Assembly: GCA_003117195.1 (NCBI GenBank)
Contig: BDSI01000002.1
Location: forward strand, 263,001-327,000
DNA length: 64,000 bases
Reading direction: 5' to 3'
From: Eudorina sp. 2006-703-Eu-15
Lineage: Eukaryota; Chlorophyta; Chlorophyceae; Chlamydomonadales; Volvocaceae
The translations under genes and the position numbers were made by a program. Below are positions 50,801-61,743 of this stretch, piece by piece (positions within the stretch are counted from its first letter, which is position 1; the number at the start of each line of letters is the position of its first letter). The notes beneath the pieces are model-generated. The model saw nothing but the letters and a program-made list of their open reading frames with translations. It was not told the DNA's origin and did no database searches.

Positions 50801-53800
50801 CACCGCCGCCAACCGTCCCTCCCAGCGGCCCCGGTAGTTCCCGGAAGCCACCTCCCCGATCTGCATCACGCTGCCGCCGTGGCCGCCCCCCTGGCCGCCG
50901 CCATGGGCGTGGTCGGGCTGCCAGTGCAGCGTGATCTTCTGCGTGTACGACGGCATGGATTCGGAGATCTTGGCCTCGTACGACACCTCCATTCGGATCT
51001 GGGATGCGGCGTCTTCGAAGGTTGCGGTGGCCTGGTACCAGCCGCGCAGGGTTCCGCCCCGCAGCGCCACGCCTTCGTAGTAAAAGGCGGGCGGCTGGGG
51101 GCCGCCCGGCTTGCGGTATGGCTGCGGCGACGGCGCGTCGGCCGGCAGCGGCGCTACGTAACCCTGCGGGGCGGCGGAAGGGCTCCATCTTGGCACGCGA
51201 CGAAGTGCTGTAGGATGAAGTACGTTAATGTACGACACGTTACGGCACGGTACGATACGGAATGATGCGTTGCGGATACGCTCTTGGACATAGCCGTCCG
51301 GCCCTGGGGCTCCTTCCGTTGCTGGGACCTCGTGGTACACGAAATCATGGCCGCGTGCTTTTGTTATGGTCGCGTGCTTTTGTTATGCCGCGTGCTTTCT
51401 GTTATGGCCGCGTGCTTTTGTTCGCGCGCCCGTGGTGCATTACAAGAACCCCGAGGTCAGAAGTTTGCCAACGTCCCAACGACACCGCCCGGCCCAGCCT
51501 GGTCGGCCAAGACACGACCGACGGAGGCCCCAGCGGCGGCGCGCATCGGTTGATGTGCCCAGGGACTGTGCAGGCCCCGCATCACACGACACGACACGTC
51601 GCCCGCCCGCCCGCCCGCCCTGCGAACCCGCCCGCCCGAGCGGCCCCGCCCGCCCGCCCCGGCCAAGACCCGCCACGACCCGGTGCAGCTCGATGCGACG
51701 CCTCCAGGCCCGGGCCCAGCGGCCGCGAAGACCCCGGGCGCGTACCACGGCCGCGACGCGACCCACCTCCAGCTCGCTGGGCGCAAGCTCGCGGTTCAGC
51801 CGCGCGCCACAGCCGCCCATCTGTACGATATGCCGTACCGCCGCCGCCGCCGCATGCGGATGGAGTCGGTACGGAATCGCCTCGACCTGCAAAGGGGGCA
51901 GCAGCCAGAGGGACACGGCCCTCACCTCATCGCCTAGGGAACCTGCTCTTCGCGTCTTCTTCGCCATTTCACGAAAGGTCACGCGACGGCGCCACAGCGC
52001 CAAAACCGCAAAGACCACGTACGGCACTCCAGCGTGCCTCCATCTCCTCAACACCGCGTCGATGAGGTCTCAACCCTCAGGCAGGTTGCACGACCCGTCG
52101 TACACTAGAATCGCAGACCCTACCTCGTCGAACAGACCCGCCAGGTCGCTGGGGACAGAGGCCATGACCTTGCCGAGGTCCACCGCAACCCTGGAGGCGA
52201 TTGTCAGCAGCTCCGGCACCGGTGATATTGCCGTACGTGGAGTGGGCACGTGGCAACCGCCAAAGGCGTCCGCCGCCGCCATGTACATTAGCAGCACGTT
52301 GCCGCCGCCGCCGCCGCCAGTGCTGCTAATGCTGCCGAAACCGATTCCGGCGCCGCTGATGCCGCCGGTGATGATGGCGGCGATGGCGGCGATGCTGTTG
52401 CCGTTGCTGCTGCCCCTGATGCCGCCGACGGTGTTGACTTGAGGCCGCGTTGAGGAGCCTGGGGCGGCGGCCGCGGCGCAGGAGGTGGAGGACGACGACG
52501 ACAAGACCGACGAGGACGAGGAGGTAGCGGAGGTCTGGCCGTCTCGCACTTGGCGCAGCGCCGATACCACCTCCTCGCACTCCCACACCCCCGGGCTGAG
52601 AAGGACGAGCAGGTTCGCGGCGGCGCCGACACCGGCGGCGCCGCCAGCGCCGCCGCCAGCCACGAGCGTCACGCCGCCGGTCATGGTACTTGTGATCCCG
52701 AGTGATGAGGCGCCGCCACCGCCGCCGCCGCTGCTGCTGGCGGCACCGCCGGTGCCACCGCCTCCGCCTCCGCCTCCGCCGCTGCTCGGCGGTGGCGAGG
52801 GTGCGACGCGTGATGACGACCTCGCGCTCGACGGCCGCAAGGATGCGCCGAGTCGGAAGGATGGCGGCTTGCTCGCCGCCGACGCAGCAACAGCGGCGGC
52901 GCTGATGCCGGCGGTGCCGCAACTGTCACCCCGAGAGCTGACGTCCCCGCCGCCGCCGCCGCCGCCCGCTGCCGACGCACCCATGTCCCAAACCCGCAGC
53001 GGACGAGCCAAATGGGTCATGCTCGCGAGCTGGGCTAGCAGCTCGTCCCGCAGTCCGGATGCCTCATCTGATCGGTACACGAGGGCAAAGTGGTAGAGGT
53101 ACGGCTGCGGCAGAAGCTCCAGGGAGAGCGCCTGCGGTCCCGCCTCCGGCGGCTCGACGGTCCCCGGGGGAGCACAGCTCCGAAACCGGAGCGCGCCACT
53201 TGGCCCGTCCCGCGCGACGCCGGACCACTGGCCCGCGTGGAGGAACATGCCGCCGGCACGCAGCCCTGCCGCCGCCGCCGCCGCGGCTGCGGCGGCGGCT
53301 GATGCGGTCGTCGTCGCCGCGGCGGCCGGCGCAATCGGCGGGAGGGTTGATGTTCGCAGCGGCGATGGTGTAGTGGTACGGGAGACATGCGCCGACGGCG
53401 ACGCGGACGGAAAACCGCCGCTGCCGCCACCGCCGCCGCTGCTGCTGTACGCCGTGTCAGAGCGCTGCGGCCGCTCCCTCACGGTGTTGGACCCTGTCCC
53501 GAGCCGCCGTACAGAGTCCCCTGCTTCGCAGGACCCACCGGGGGAGCCTTCAAGAGCGGTGCCCGCGCACCTGAGTACGGAGCCGGTTTCGAGTCCCGGA
53601 GGCAAGGACATCTGTGGGGTGGACTGGGGCAGGGTGGACTGGGAGGACAGGAGCTGACGCTGAGGCTGACCGGCCGGCGGCGACTGCGGCGACTGCGGGG
53701 ACGGCTGTGGCTGTGGCGAACGAGGCGGCTTCATGGGGCCCGATGCGGACGAAGAGTCCGCTGAGGACGGCAATCGATCGACGCGCAACGCGACGATGGT

Positions 53801-54208
53801 GGCCTGCCTCTGGCCGGTTAGGTGGGATTCCGCGTCGCCGATCGTCGCCTGATACAGCTCCTCTGGCCAGTCGACGACGAGCTGGACGTGTGCTACCGGT
53901 CTCGGCCGGACATCCTCATCGCCCACGGCCTTACTGGCAACGAGGGTGCCTTCGTACAAGCAGGTCCTGGCGCCGCATTGGTAATTGTGTATTGTATCAA
54001 CTCGCACCGGTGCCGGCCGCACCGGGGCCATGGGAACTTCGGGACTGACGCTGGTCGAATTGTTGGCAACTTTGATGCTTGGCAAGGCCGCTAATGCGGG
54101 CTGAGGAGTATAGTCACGATTGTTTGTTACAAGCGCTTCCCCCAGGGCGCTAGTGGTCTGCGCGCGAGATAAACTCTTTGCAGGAGTTCGTGAGGCCGCC
54201 GATCCCAT
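47837..54208 (-). CDS. Protein with three tandem YYEG beta-module plus TIR units
   Basis: Seven exons give about 1380 codons: 51926-54208, 51767-51886, 50754-51163, 49818-50392, 49213-49413, 48471-48775, 47837-48085; GT-AG and phase-consistent throughout. The chain repeats one unit three times. It starts with a beta-rich module (LYEGTL; FYYEGVALRGGTLRGWYQ; YYEGTAERAGNVWGWYQ), passes a PQP linker (LPQPYLYHF; RPQPFFFHF; VPQPHIWHY) and ends in a TIR-like Rossmann domain. TIR3 is the clearest (YFLSHV, RCWYDNQ, LLVLSPSSFESAYVRFEI, STIVLYDSDP), TIR2 is recognisable (LYESCG, VLAVLSPAAWSD, VLFLYDPDP), and TIR1 is split by a long Ser/Gly-rich insertion. The start ATG (54208) gives MGSAAS, a myristoylation-type N-terminus. 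An in-frame TGA (codon 713) interrupts TIR1. TIR domains cleave NAD+ or act as immune adaptors. The function of this protein is unknown. Confidence 0.8.
51343..51424. repeat. 20-base tandem repeat in a TIR-gene intron
   Basis: Four copies of a unit close to GCCGCGTGCTTTTGTTATG, with small indels, in the intron between exons 2 and 3. Confidence 0.85.
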
Positions 54209-56040
54209 TTGGCCTGGAAGGTCATGCAAACCAAGATGAACAACTCAGGTCATTTTTAAAGATTTACGCCCGCCACGGGAACAGAAGCATGCATCCCAAA
54301 GTTCGTCAAACAAAGAGGACGAGTATAGCTGATTCGTGAAATAACGTTGCATAAAAAAATCATAGTAAAGCCAACCAGAATAGCTTGAGCAGAAACCTTT
54401 GCGCTGCGAAGTCTCGGTGTACGCCGTACAATGAAACGCCAGCACTATGAGCGTGCATTATAGAGTACACAACATATATGGTCCATGTTTACTCAGTGCA
54501 GTAGCTCTTATAGCGCGCTGTGCAATTAGTCTTATGCGCTGGAGCATGCATTTACAGTGGCTACCGTTCAATGCTGCTGCACTTTGCAGAGCCACATTTT
54601 GTGTACGGGCATGAAGATCAGTGTTACTCTGAACTCGCTGATGTAAGTTGGGCAAGTACAGCTGTCGCAGGTTTCCTGCAGCTAAATAGATACGGTCCCG
54701 CCTTTATCTTGGCCGCACGCTGTTCGTGCAGCTCAATTCTCTAGATTCAGGCAGCGTTGTTTCATTTCATGCCAGAAACCGGGAGACAACCAGCAAGCTG
54801 CAAGGGCCCGCCGAACGCAAGCACCTTCACACTGGAAAGTCGATTGGCATGTGGATTGGCAATCGATTGGCAATCCATGCTCTGTAGCTTCAATTGAGTT
54901 GTCAAAGTTACATTTCCTGGTCCGTGCGATTCCCTGGTCCGTCGCGCTCGAAAAACCCTTTCGAACCGTCCGGATCCGTTCGGATAGATCCGTCCAGGTC
55001 CAACGTACGAAATAACTTTGGAACTCTTGCACGATTTCCCAACTTGAAAAACGTTCAGCCAAGTCATCTTGCACCTGGAGAGAAAGTGCTGATGACTTTG
55101 TTATTCATTGCGCTGCACCTCGCTGCACCGCAATCGATTCGTCGATCGAATTATGGGACCCCACATCCTTTTCCGCCCGACCCGACATCCTTGCCTCCGC
55201 CCCATCGCACCACACACCGATACCCGCACGTAAGTGTCCGCGGACGGCCACCGGTCCAACCTAGCTAGCCAAGAACTCTAGAGTGTGTCGCTGTGCGTAT
55301 CCAGCCCAGGCGCTGCATCCTGAGTCATCACTGTCGGAAACCGCGCGTACACCGCCGTCTCGCTCCCCACCCTGTGGCCATCTGATCTCTGGACGAGCAC
55401 ACGCCCACCTCCGCACAGCCGGCTGGGCAGGCAAACAGGCAGGCAGGCAGGCACACCTTCCTACAATGCATTCGTAAGACGACTACGCTGTTACGCCATT
55501 GGGTTCGCACAGGTAGCAATGTGCGGGGCGACGGACGCGGACGTAACCGCCCATCACGCACAATTACTGGTACCATGCCTCTTGCCGCCTACCGGTTTCT
55601 CAGCTGCATACCATCAAACGGCACCCGGCCGAAATCATGCCAGCCGGGTCGCTGCGAGGGGGCACCCTCTGGCCCTGCTTCTGCATATCCCCAGCCCCCA
55701 GCCCCTGGTGGTGGCGACCTCTGAGCCACGGATCAAGGACCCAAAAGTCAGGTGCCTAGCTGCACAGTGCCCAGCTGCCGTGCTGGCTGCGCGCTGTCAT
55801 ACGGTGGACTGCGTCGCAGATGAGACAAGTCCTTACGGGCGGACACAGGCTGGGCGGTGGGACGGGTGGCTCTGGAAGCGCCCTCCGTCGCCCGCTTCCT
55901 CATCGACGCGCGATGACGTGCTGCTCTGTGTACCGTATGTACCTCACTCAGGAGCTGGCGCCTTGACCGGCCCCCGCACACCCCAGGCCGCACGGCCCCC
56001 CTCCCAATCCGTGCCTCGCTCGGGGCCCCCCCACTCATCG
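54209..56040. other. Upstream region of triple-TIR gene and spacer
   Basis: No supported exon. The first few hundred bases, unusually AT-rich for this window, should be the 5' UTR and promoter of the triple-TIR gene. Short repeats of GATTGGCA (about 54843-54875) and CCTGGTCCGT (about 54915-54945) occur. I searched the plus strand for the missing upstream exons of the NFACT-R fragment and found none. Confidence 0.4.
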
Positions 56041-56059
56041 CACTCCTCCCCTCCCCTCC

Positions 56060-56245
56060 CACACGCTGCTGCGGGTGCCCCGGGGCAGCCCCGAGCCGGG
56101 GGACGCGGAAGTGCAGTTCGCGGCCGACCTGGCGGCCTTCTTCAGCAAGGCCAAGGACAGCCTCAAGGTGGACGTCATCGTGGCCCGGGGCGGCTGGGTC
56201 AAGAAGCCGCGCGGCGCCAAGCCGGGGGCGGTGGTGGTGACCTAG
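56060..56245 (+). pseudogene. Orphan terminal exon of an NFACT-R (DUF814/FbpA-NEMF) protein
   Basis: About 61 codons ending in TAG (56243-56245) read HTLLRVPRGSPEPGD, then QFAADLAAFFSKAKDS and KVDVIVARGGWVKKP, then RGAKPGAVVVT. This is the end of an NFACT-R domain, the RNA-binding part of NEMF/Rqc2 and bacterial FbpA/RqcH proteins (ribosome quality control). The conserved SKA, K-P-x-G-A-K-P-G and strand pattern are all present. The upstream part of the domain (the D-x-W-x-H-A-R-x-x-P-G-S segment) is not found in the preceding 2 kb. A strong pyrimidine tract precedes the exon but ends in CCCAC, not AG. I therefore read it as a gene fragment; a real gene with very distant exons remains possible. 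Confidence 0.5.
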
Positions 56246-56933
56246 GAGCTGCGGAACGCGGTCGGTAACGTTTCTGTCCTTTCCGGGTTGGGTCGGGTTC
56301 GCATTTTGCATGTTACTGCACCGGCGGCAGCGCGGCCGCGCCGCCACGCGCCCGCGCGCGGTGTCTATCTATCTCTCCATTGCTATGCAGGTACCGCACA
56401 ACGTAAGTATACTGAGTTCTGCTGGGTGTGCCTGGGGTCGTTCTTCGGGTTTATTTCCTTTTTCAATTTAACCCCTAAATTATCGAATTCTTATCCAACA
56501 AACCAGACGCACAATTCAAGGACCTCACCTTCAGGCGGTCCACCTGCAGCTGGGACGAAAGACCCGGTCCTCGCCGCAGCCGGCTTGCTTGAAAACCCGG
56601 CGCTTTTATTATTAAGGCTGTTAACAACAGACCCCGCGGGTCATCGGTGACAGCCGAAGCTTCCTCACCAAACACTGCATAAACGAAACTGCGCCACCAT
56701 GGCGCACCGGACAGGCTCCACAAGTGCACTGCCGTACCGCCGTATAGCATGGCATGCCGTGCCATGCCGGGCGTCACGTTGTGAACATGAGCACAATTTG
56801 AGCATCTGGTCTGCGGCCCTTTCGCCTAGGCGCAACAAGTACTACCGTAGTAGGACTACATGATCCAGGATGAAGGTTAAGATCAGAGAGAGAACGGGAA
56901 AAGCGCCATGCCGGCCCCTGCAGCTCCAGTTCT

Positions 56934-56938
56934 TTACA
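56934..56938 (-). terminator. TGTAA polyadenylation signal, enoyl-CoA hydratase 2 gene
   Basis: TTACA on the plus strand only about 42 bases beyond the ECH2 stop codon, giving a short 3' UTR for this genome. Confidence 0.5.
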
Positions 56939-56979
56939 TGCAGCACGTCACTGCCACTCCTCCGTGTGTGTGTCCGTCA

Positions 56980-59900
56980 TCACAGCCGCGCCGGCGGCGG
57001 CAGCAGCTCCACCGCCGCGTTCGCGATCGCCAACACGTTCCGCTCCACCACCCAGGTCCGAAAGACGACCTTCAGGCGGCCACCCGCCCGGGAGGCGTTG
57101 GCCTGGCTGCGGGACTCTTGCTGCGGCTGCGGCGGCTGCTGTCCCCCGCCCGGCAGCGGCTGTTGCTGCTGCTGCTGTCGGGGCTGCTCCCCATCGGCCC
57201 ACATCTCCACCCGCAGGGTCTCGCCGGGGAACACGTGCTTCGAGAACCGGACCTGGGGACCCCCACCCGCGGGAAGGCGGGCAGGAGGGCGGCACCCGGG
57301 TGGAAGATCAGAGAGGGTTGGCACACCCCCCCAGCGCACCAACCCGCTCCTCACCCACCCGCTGACACGCGCAGGGCGGCCGTCATCACCACCTCCACAT
57401 TGTCGGCGCGGGGCTCTGCTGTCGCGCCTCCGTCAGAAAACCGCGGTGTCTCAAAACGCCCCGGGAGCAAGCACACCGACTCCTCCCTCCCTTGCGTCCG
57501 CACCCACATGCCGCTCGCCGCCGCCCGACCGACATGTGATGCAGCCCAGCCCGCACGGCCCCACGGCTCGCAGCCCAGCCCGGCCCAGCCCAGCCCAGCC
57601 CCAGCCCCAGCCCCAGCCCCAGCCCCAGCCCCAGCCCCAGCCCCAGCCCCAGCCCCAGCCCCAGCCCCAGCCCCAGCCCCAGCCCCAGCCCAGCCCCAGC
57701 CCCAGCCCCAGCCCCAGCCCCAGCCCCAGCCCCAGCCCAGCCCCAGCCCAGCCCCAGCCCAGCCCCAGCCCCAGCCCCAGCCCCAGCCCCAGCCCCAGCC
57801 CCAGCCCCAGCCCCAGCCCCAGCCCAGCCCCAGCCCCAGCCCCAGCCCCAGCCCCAGCCCCAGCCCCAGCCCAGCCCACCTTGACGCTCCGCAGCCGCGC
57901 CGGGTCGTCGCCGCCGAAGTGCCGCAGCACCAGCCGCATCGACACGCCCAGCGAGCACAGCCCGTGCAGGATGGGCCGCGGGAAGCCCACTCGGGTGCTC
58001 ACCTGCACCGGCGGAGGGAGGTCGCAGCGAGGGAGGGAGGGAGGGGACTAAACCCAACCGCGGCCCCTAGATCCGAGCAGGGGGCGGACAAGGCAGGTGT
58101 TGGCAGCTTGGCACTTGTTGGGGCAGGCCGCGGGACTGGCAAGCAGGGCAACCAAGCAGCCCTACACGCCTGCCTGATGCCGCACCTGCCCTGGTTTCTC
58201 GCAAGGTGGTATTGCGTAAAATTCACCGAAAGCATAAACTTGGTGACTTCGTCCGCGGCGTGCGATTGGGAGGTCAGGACGCGGCAGGTTGCGGTCTGGT
58301 GTACGGTGCTGAGAAGCTGTGTACGGTGCTGAGCAGTAGAGTACGGTGCTGAGCAGTAGAGTACGGTGCCGAGCAGTAGTGTACGGTGCTTAGCAGTAGT
58401 CAAGCGGGCCGCGAGGAGGGCATCACCAACCTGAGGGTCGATGTGCAACGGGTTGTAGTCGCCGCTCAGTCGGTAGAGTGCCGCCTGGTCGGGAGTGGTG
58501 GTGAAGGTGGCGGTGGCGTCCGGGGCACGGGGCGGCGGGTCGTTGGCGGCGATGGCCGCGGGGTTGCGAGGCGCCGGCGGCCAGGGGGTGCGGACGGAGC
58601 CTGGGGACGACGAGGAGGAAGGGGATGGAGAGGAGGGGAACGAGGAGGGGGGCAGCGGAGGAGACGGCAGTATGAGCAGTGTGGCACGTCGAGGAGAAGG
58701 GCGCTGCGTGACCGCAAAACCCGCAAGACCCGTCGGAGCCCCGGCGTGCGGCAGAACGTCCTCAAACGGGTGCAGCAGACCCCACCGGGTGATACGCAGC
58801 CCCGACATTATCAACCCGTCGGCTGCCCGTCTCGGTCGGCTGCCCGTATCGGTGAGCCCTCGAGAGCTGAGCACCGGGCGCCGCGGACGACTGCGGGCAC
58901 CTAAGGTACTCCCGCCCAACGCCAGGCCCCCCTCACCGCCCCGCCCAACCTGCCCCACGCGTCCGCACCTTTCCCCAAGATGAAGGTGGTGAACTCGTTC
59001 ACCGCCACGTCCCGGCCCCTCTCCACGTCAGTGGTCACGGTCCGCAGCACCACCACCAGGCCACTGCCTGCGGGTTGGCGGGCACCGTGTGTCCGTTGCG
59101 GGGCCCGTGTGCACTCCGCTCCGGCCCCTCGCCGGCATCAACCCAGTCGCTGATCTACATCGGGCCCCTAGACCCCTAAACTCCTAAACCCCTAAACCCG
59201 CTAATCCAACCGTGCACGCCCTCATGCACCAGCAAACACGGCCCCAGGTTGTGGTCCTTTATCCTCCCCTCCACCACCGTAACTCCGACGTCGCCGTCAC
59301 TCCACCCCATCCCAAGTACCTACCGCACGTCATCTTGCCACGTATGCCAGCTCGCAACCCCAGCCCTACGGCGGCCCCCCGACGGCCCCCGACGGCCCCC
59401 GACGCACCCTAGGGGACGCACGCACCCTTGGCCTGCATGTCCACCAGCTGCGGCCGGCTGACCAGCTGGCCTCCACCGGGCGGCAGAGGCGGCCCCAGCA
59501 GCTCCAGGTACTGCTCGCCGTGAAGCGCCGCGGCCTGGGGTCAGGCGGTGGGGCGATCACAGGGAAGCAAGACCCAAAGAACCAAACTCGGATTGGGTAC
59601 TTGGGTTCAAGTCGCGGGTGCGGTCTGACGCGCGTCCAGTGAGCCGGCCTGGCGCAGCTGCTGCTGCTGCTGCTGCGGGCAGCGGTTTCGGGAAGGTTGT
59701 CGACCGGCGACAGTCGGGTTTGCATGGCTGTCGGTCTGCATCATATCCCGCCCGGCTCAATTGAGAGTGGACCTGGACATGGGGAAGGAAGAGGGCAGGA
59801 GGAAGCCCAACCGCTTTCCAGAGGATTGCGGGCTTACGGCGGCGCCGTCCGGGCCCCCGGACTGGCCCGCCAGGAAGGCGCTGCCGTGTTGGTGGTCTGG

Positions 59901-60422
59901 AGGGGGGCAGTCGCGGCTCCAGGAAGGGGCGCCCTACCCGGTCCAGGCCGCCCGGCAGGTACGACTCCAGTGGGACCAGCGCCAGGGAGGGGTGCGCCGC
60001 CACGATGGCGTACGTGGGCAGGACTGCGAAGCCGTCGGCGCCCTCGTACATGAAGCGCAGATCCTGCGCTGTGGGATTGGGGGCGACGGCCGGGAGGCGG
60101 AAGGAGGCGGCGGGGATGTTGCTTCTCCGGAGATGTTCACCGGGAGGGAAGTGGCTGCGCCCTCCCGCCCGCCCACCCGGCCCCCCTCCCTCCTGCTCAA
60201 GTCCTGGGCTTCGCTCCGCTTCCCCTTGCCAACCCCTGCCCCTACAAGGCATATCCTCCCGCAGAAGCCCGCAGGAAAGCACGCACCAGCTGTGCAGCCG
60301 AGGCCAAGCGCGTAAAGCATGGCGTCCCGCTGTGTGTAAGTGTGCGTGTAGGTTCCAAGCCGCCGGCTTCTCAGCGACGTAATGTCGATAGATCCATCGC
60401 AATCAGTCACGGCATCGTCCAT
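56980..60422 (-). CDS. ECH2: Peroxisomal enoyl-CoA hydratase 2 (MaoC-like)
   Basis: Seven exons give about 346 residues: 60287-60422, 59938-60068, 59426-59534, 58969-59067, 58431-58600, 57880-58002, 56980-57252, with every phase matching. Hydratase 2 hydrates trans-2-enoyl-CoA to the (3R)-hydroxyacyl-CoA and is needed to degrade fatty acids with even-positioned cis double bonds. Both hot-dog repeats are present. The N-terminal one has YTQRDAMLYALGLG, DLRFMYEGADGFAVLPTYA and LHGEQYLELL; the C-terminal one has the hydratase 2 motif YRLSGDYNPLHIDP (catalytic Asp and His), then VGFPRPILHGLCSLG and FSKHVFPGETLRVEMW. The protein ends in ARL, an acceptable PTS1 peroxisome signal. A Gln/Pro-rich insert sits in the last exon after MWADGE. 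The start MDDAVTDCDGS is the only ATG in the first exon's open frame. Confidence 0.9.
57576..57876. repeat. (CCCCAG)n hexamer array
   Basis: About 50 CCCCAG units with occasional CCCAG pentamers fill the last intron of the ECH2 gene and run right up to the donor of exon 6. Long Gln/Pro and Gly/Trp/Ala frames over it are repeat artefacts. Confidence 0.95.
58300..58400. repeat. 21-base tandem repeat (GTACGGTGCTGAGCAGTAG)
   Basis: Five imperfect copies of about 21 bases in an ECH2 intron. Confidence 0.85.
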
Positions 60423-61743
60423 CTCCGTGCTACTGAGCTCGGCTGTGTGGTCAGGGCTGTCAAGGTCGATGGTTGGCGAGTAGCTGAACGGAATATCCGA
60501 AAGTGCGCCCTATATCAACCGTCGATGCCTTGTTGAAGGTTCAGTAGTTAAGACATCAGCGAATAAATTACACAGCTCGGCATGTAACCGTTACACGCCG
60601 TACTTATTGCGTTGAACCGAATGCAGCTGCACTTTGATATACACGCGTGTTTTTATTAAAAGGTTGAAAGCGGCTGGTGGCTTGCGCAGGGATAATTTAT
60701 GTACAAAGCAATTTGGAGCCATTAAGACTCGAACTGTTCGTGGGGAAGTCCGCCGCTGAGACGAACAAATTGGTGATCACTGGCAGGAGATTGTAGCAAA
60801 AGTCACGAAGAGGTAATTACAATGGCCTCAAGCGCGCAATGGTGTCAAACGGATACGGACTTTGGGTCACAGAAACTTCGCAGGGGGGCCTGGAATCCCG
60901 TGTGCCTTGTTGCTGGCGGGGCAATGCTATTCCAATAATGTCCGGCCCAGGAGAGTTATGTCCTGTCGTTGGGCCATAGCAGGATGGCATGAGATGCACG
61001 GGCAGATTCGGAGGCACAGGGAGGCACCAGTGGGGGAATGGAGAATCGTCAATTGCTTTCCCAGGTACCTGCGTGCAATATGTGCACACACATGACGTAA
61101 GAATCTGTGCTGAGGTTCGCAACACCTCGGGAGTCTACACGGCTTCAGACATTTCGTACCCGGAAGGTCCAGGGCGGCAGGTGTGCAGCGTACATCGTCG
61201 GCTTGGCCACACTGATGCTGTCGTTATACACATGCACACAGCACCAAAGCGACATAATAGTCTTATCCTCCGTATTATACAGTCAGTGGACGTGTTGATC
61301 CTGCCGTACACGAAACCGCTGTGCCCTTCTGTGCTTTGAGCAAGGTGTGCAGCATCACAGACCGATCGGCGTGTAGGTGTGTCTGTAGATATCCACACGC
61401 CTTCGCCTCAGCGACCTAACGGTCGGTGCCGGTCTCGCGTGCAGTAGAACGTGTACGATAGAAGTGAGGGGATACGAGTGGGAGCTTCCGAGCGGAAGTT
61501 ATCTTAATGAACGCACTTCGGACGGCATGATGGGTCGGACGGGTCGGCACGATTTATGTCTTAAACCTTCTGGAAACTGATCAAGACGGCATTTTGCGTC
61601 TCCTATCTTTCACATACATTTATGATAACAATAAAATTAAGCAACCTTTCACAGCCTGACGCTAAGTTTTCCTGTTTGCTTAAACACCGGTAGCGCCGGG
61701 TAGACAGCGGAACTGTACTATTTCATATGATAGTTCGCAAGGA
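60423..61743. other. Divergent intergenic region, ECH2 and DNAJC11-like genes
   Basis: About 1.3 kb, AT-richer than the coding DNA, between two outward-facing start codons. No supported exon or RNA gene. Both promoters should lie here; a T-rich stretch (60650-60665) is the only compositional feature seen. Confidence 0.45.

Noticed and set aside
52070..52072. Selenocysteine as the preferred reading of the in-frame TGA
   Set aside because: Algae do make selenoproteins, but the position is a surface loop or helix start in a TIR fold with no redox partner. I could not identify a SECIS element by eye.
56870..58332. Plus-strand ORFs rich in Gln-Pro and Ala-Pro
   Set aside because: They run through the CCCCAG array and antisense to well-supported ECH2 exons.
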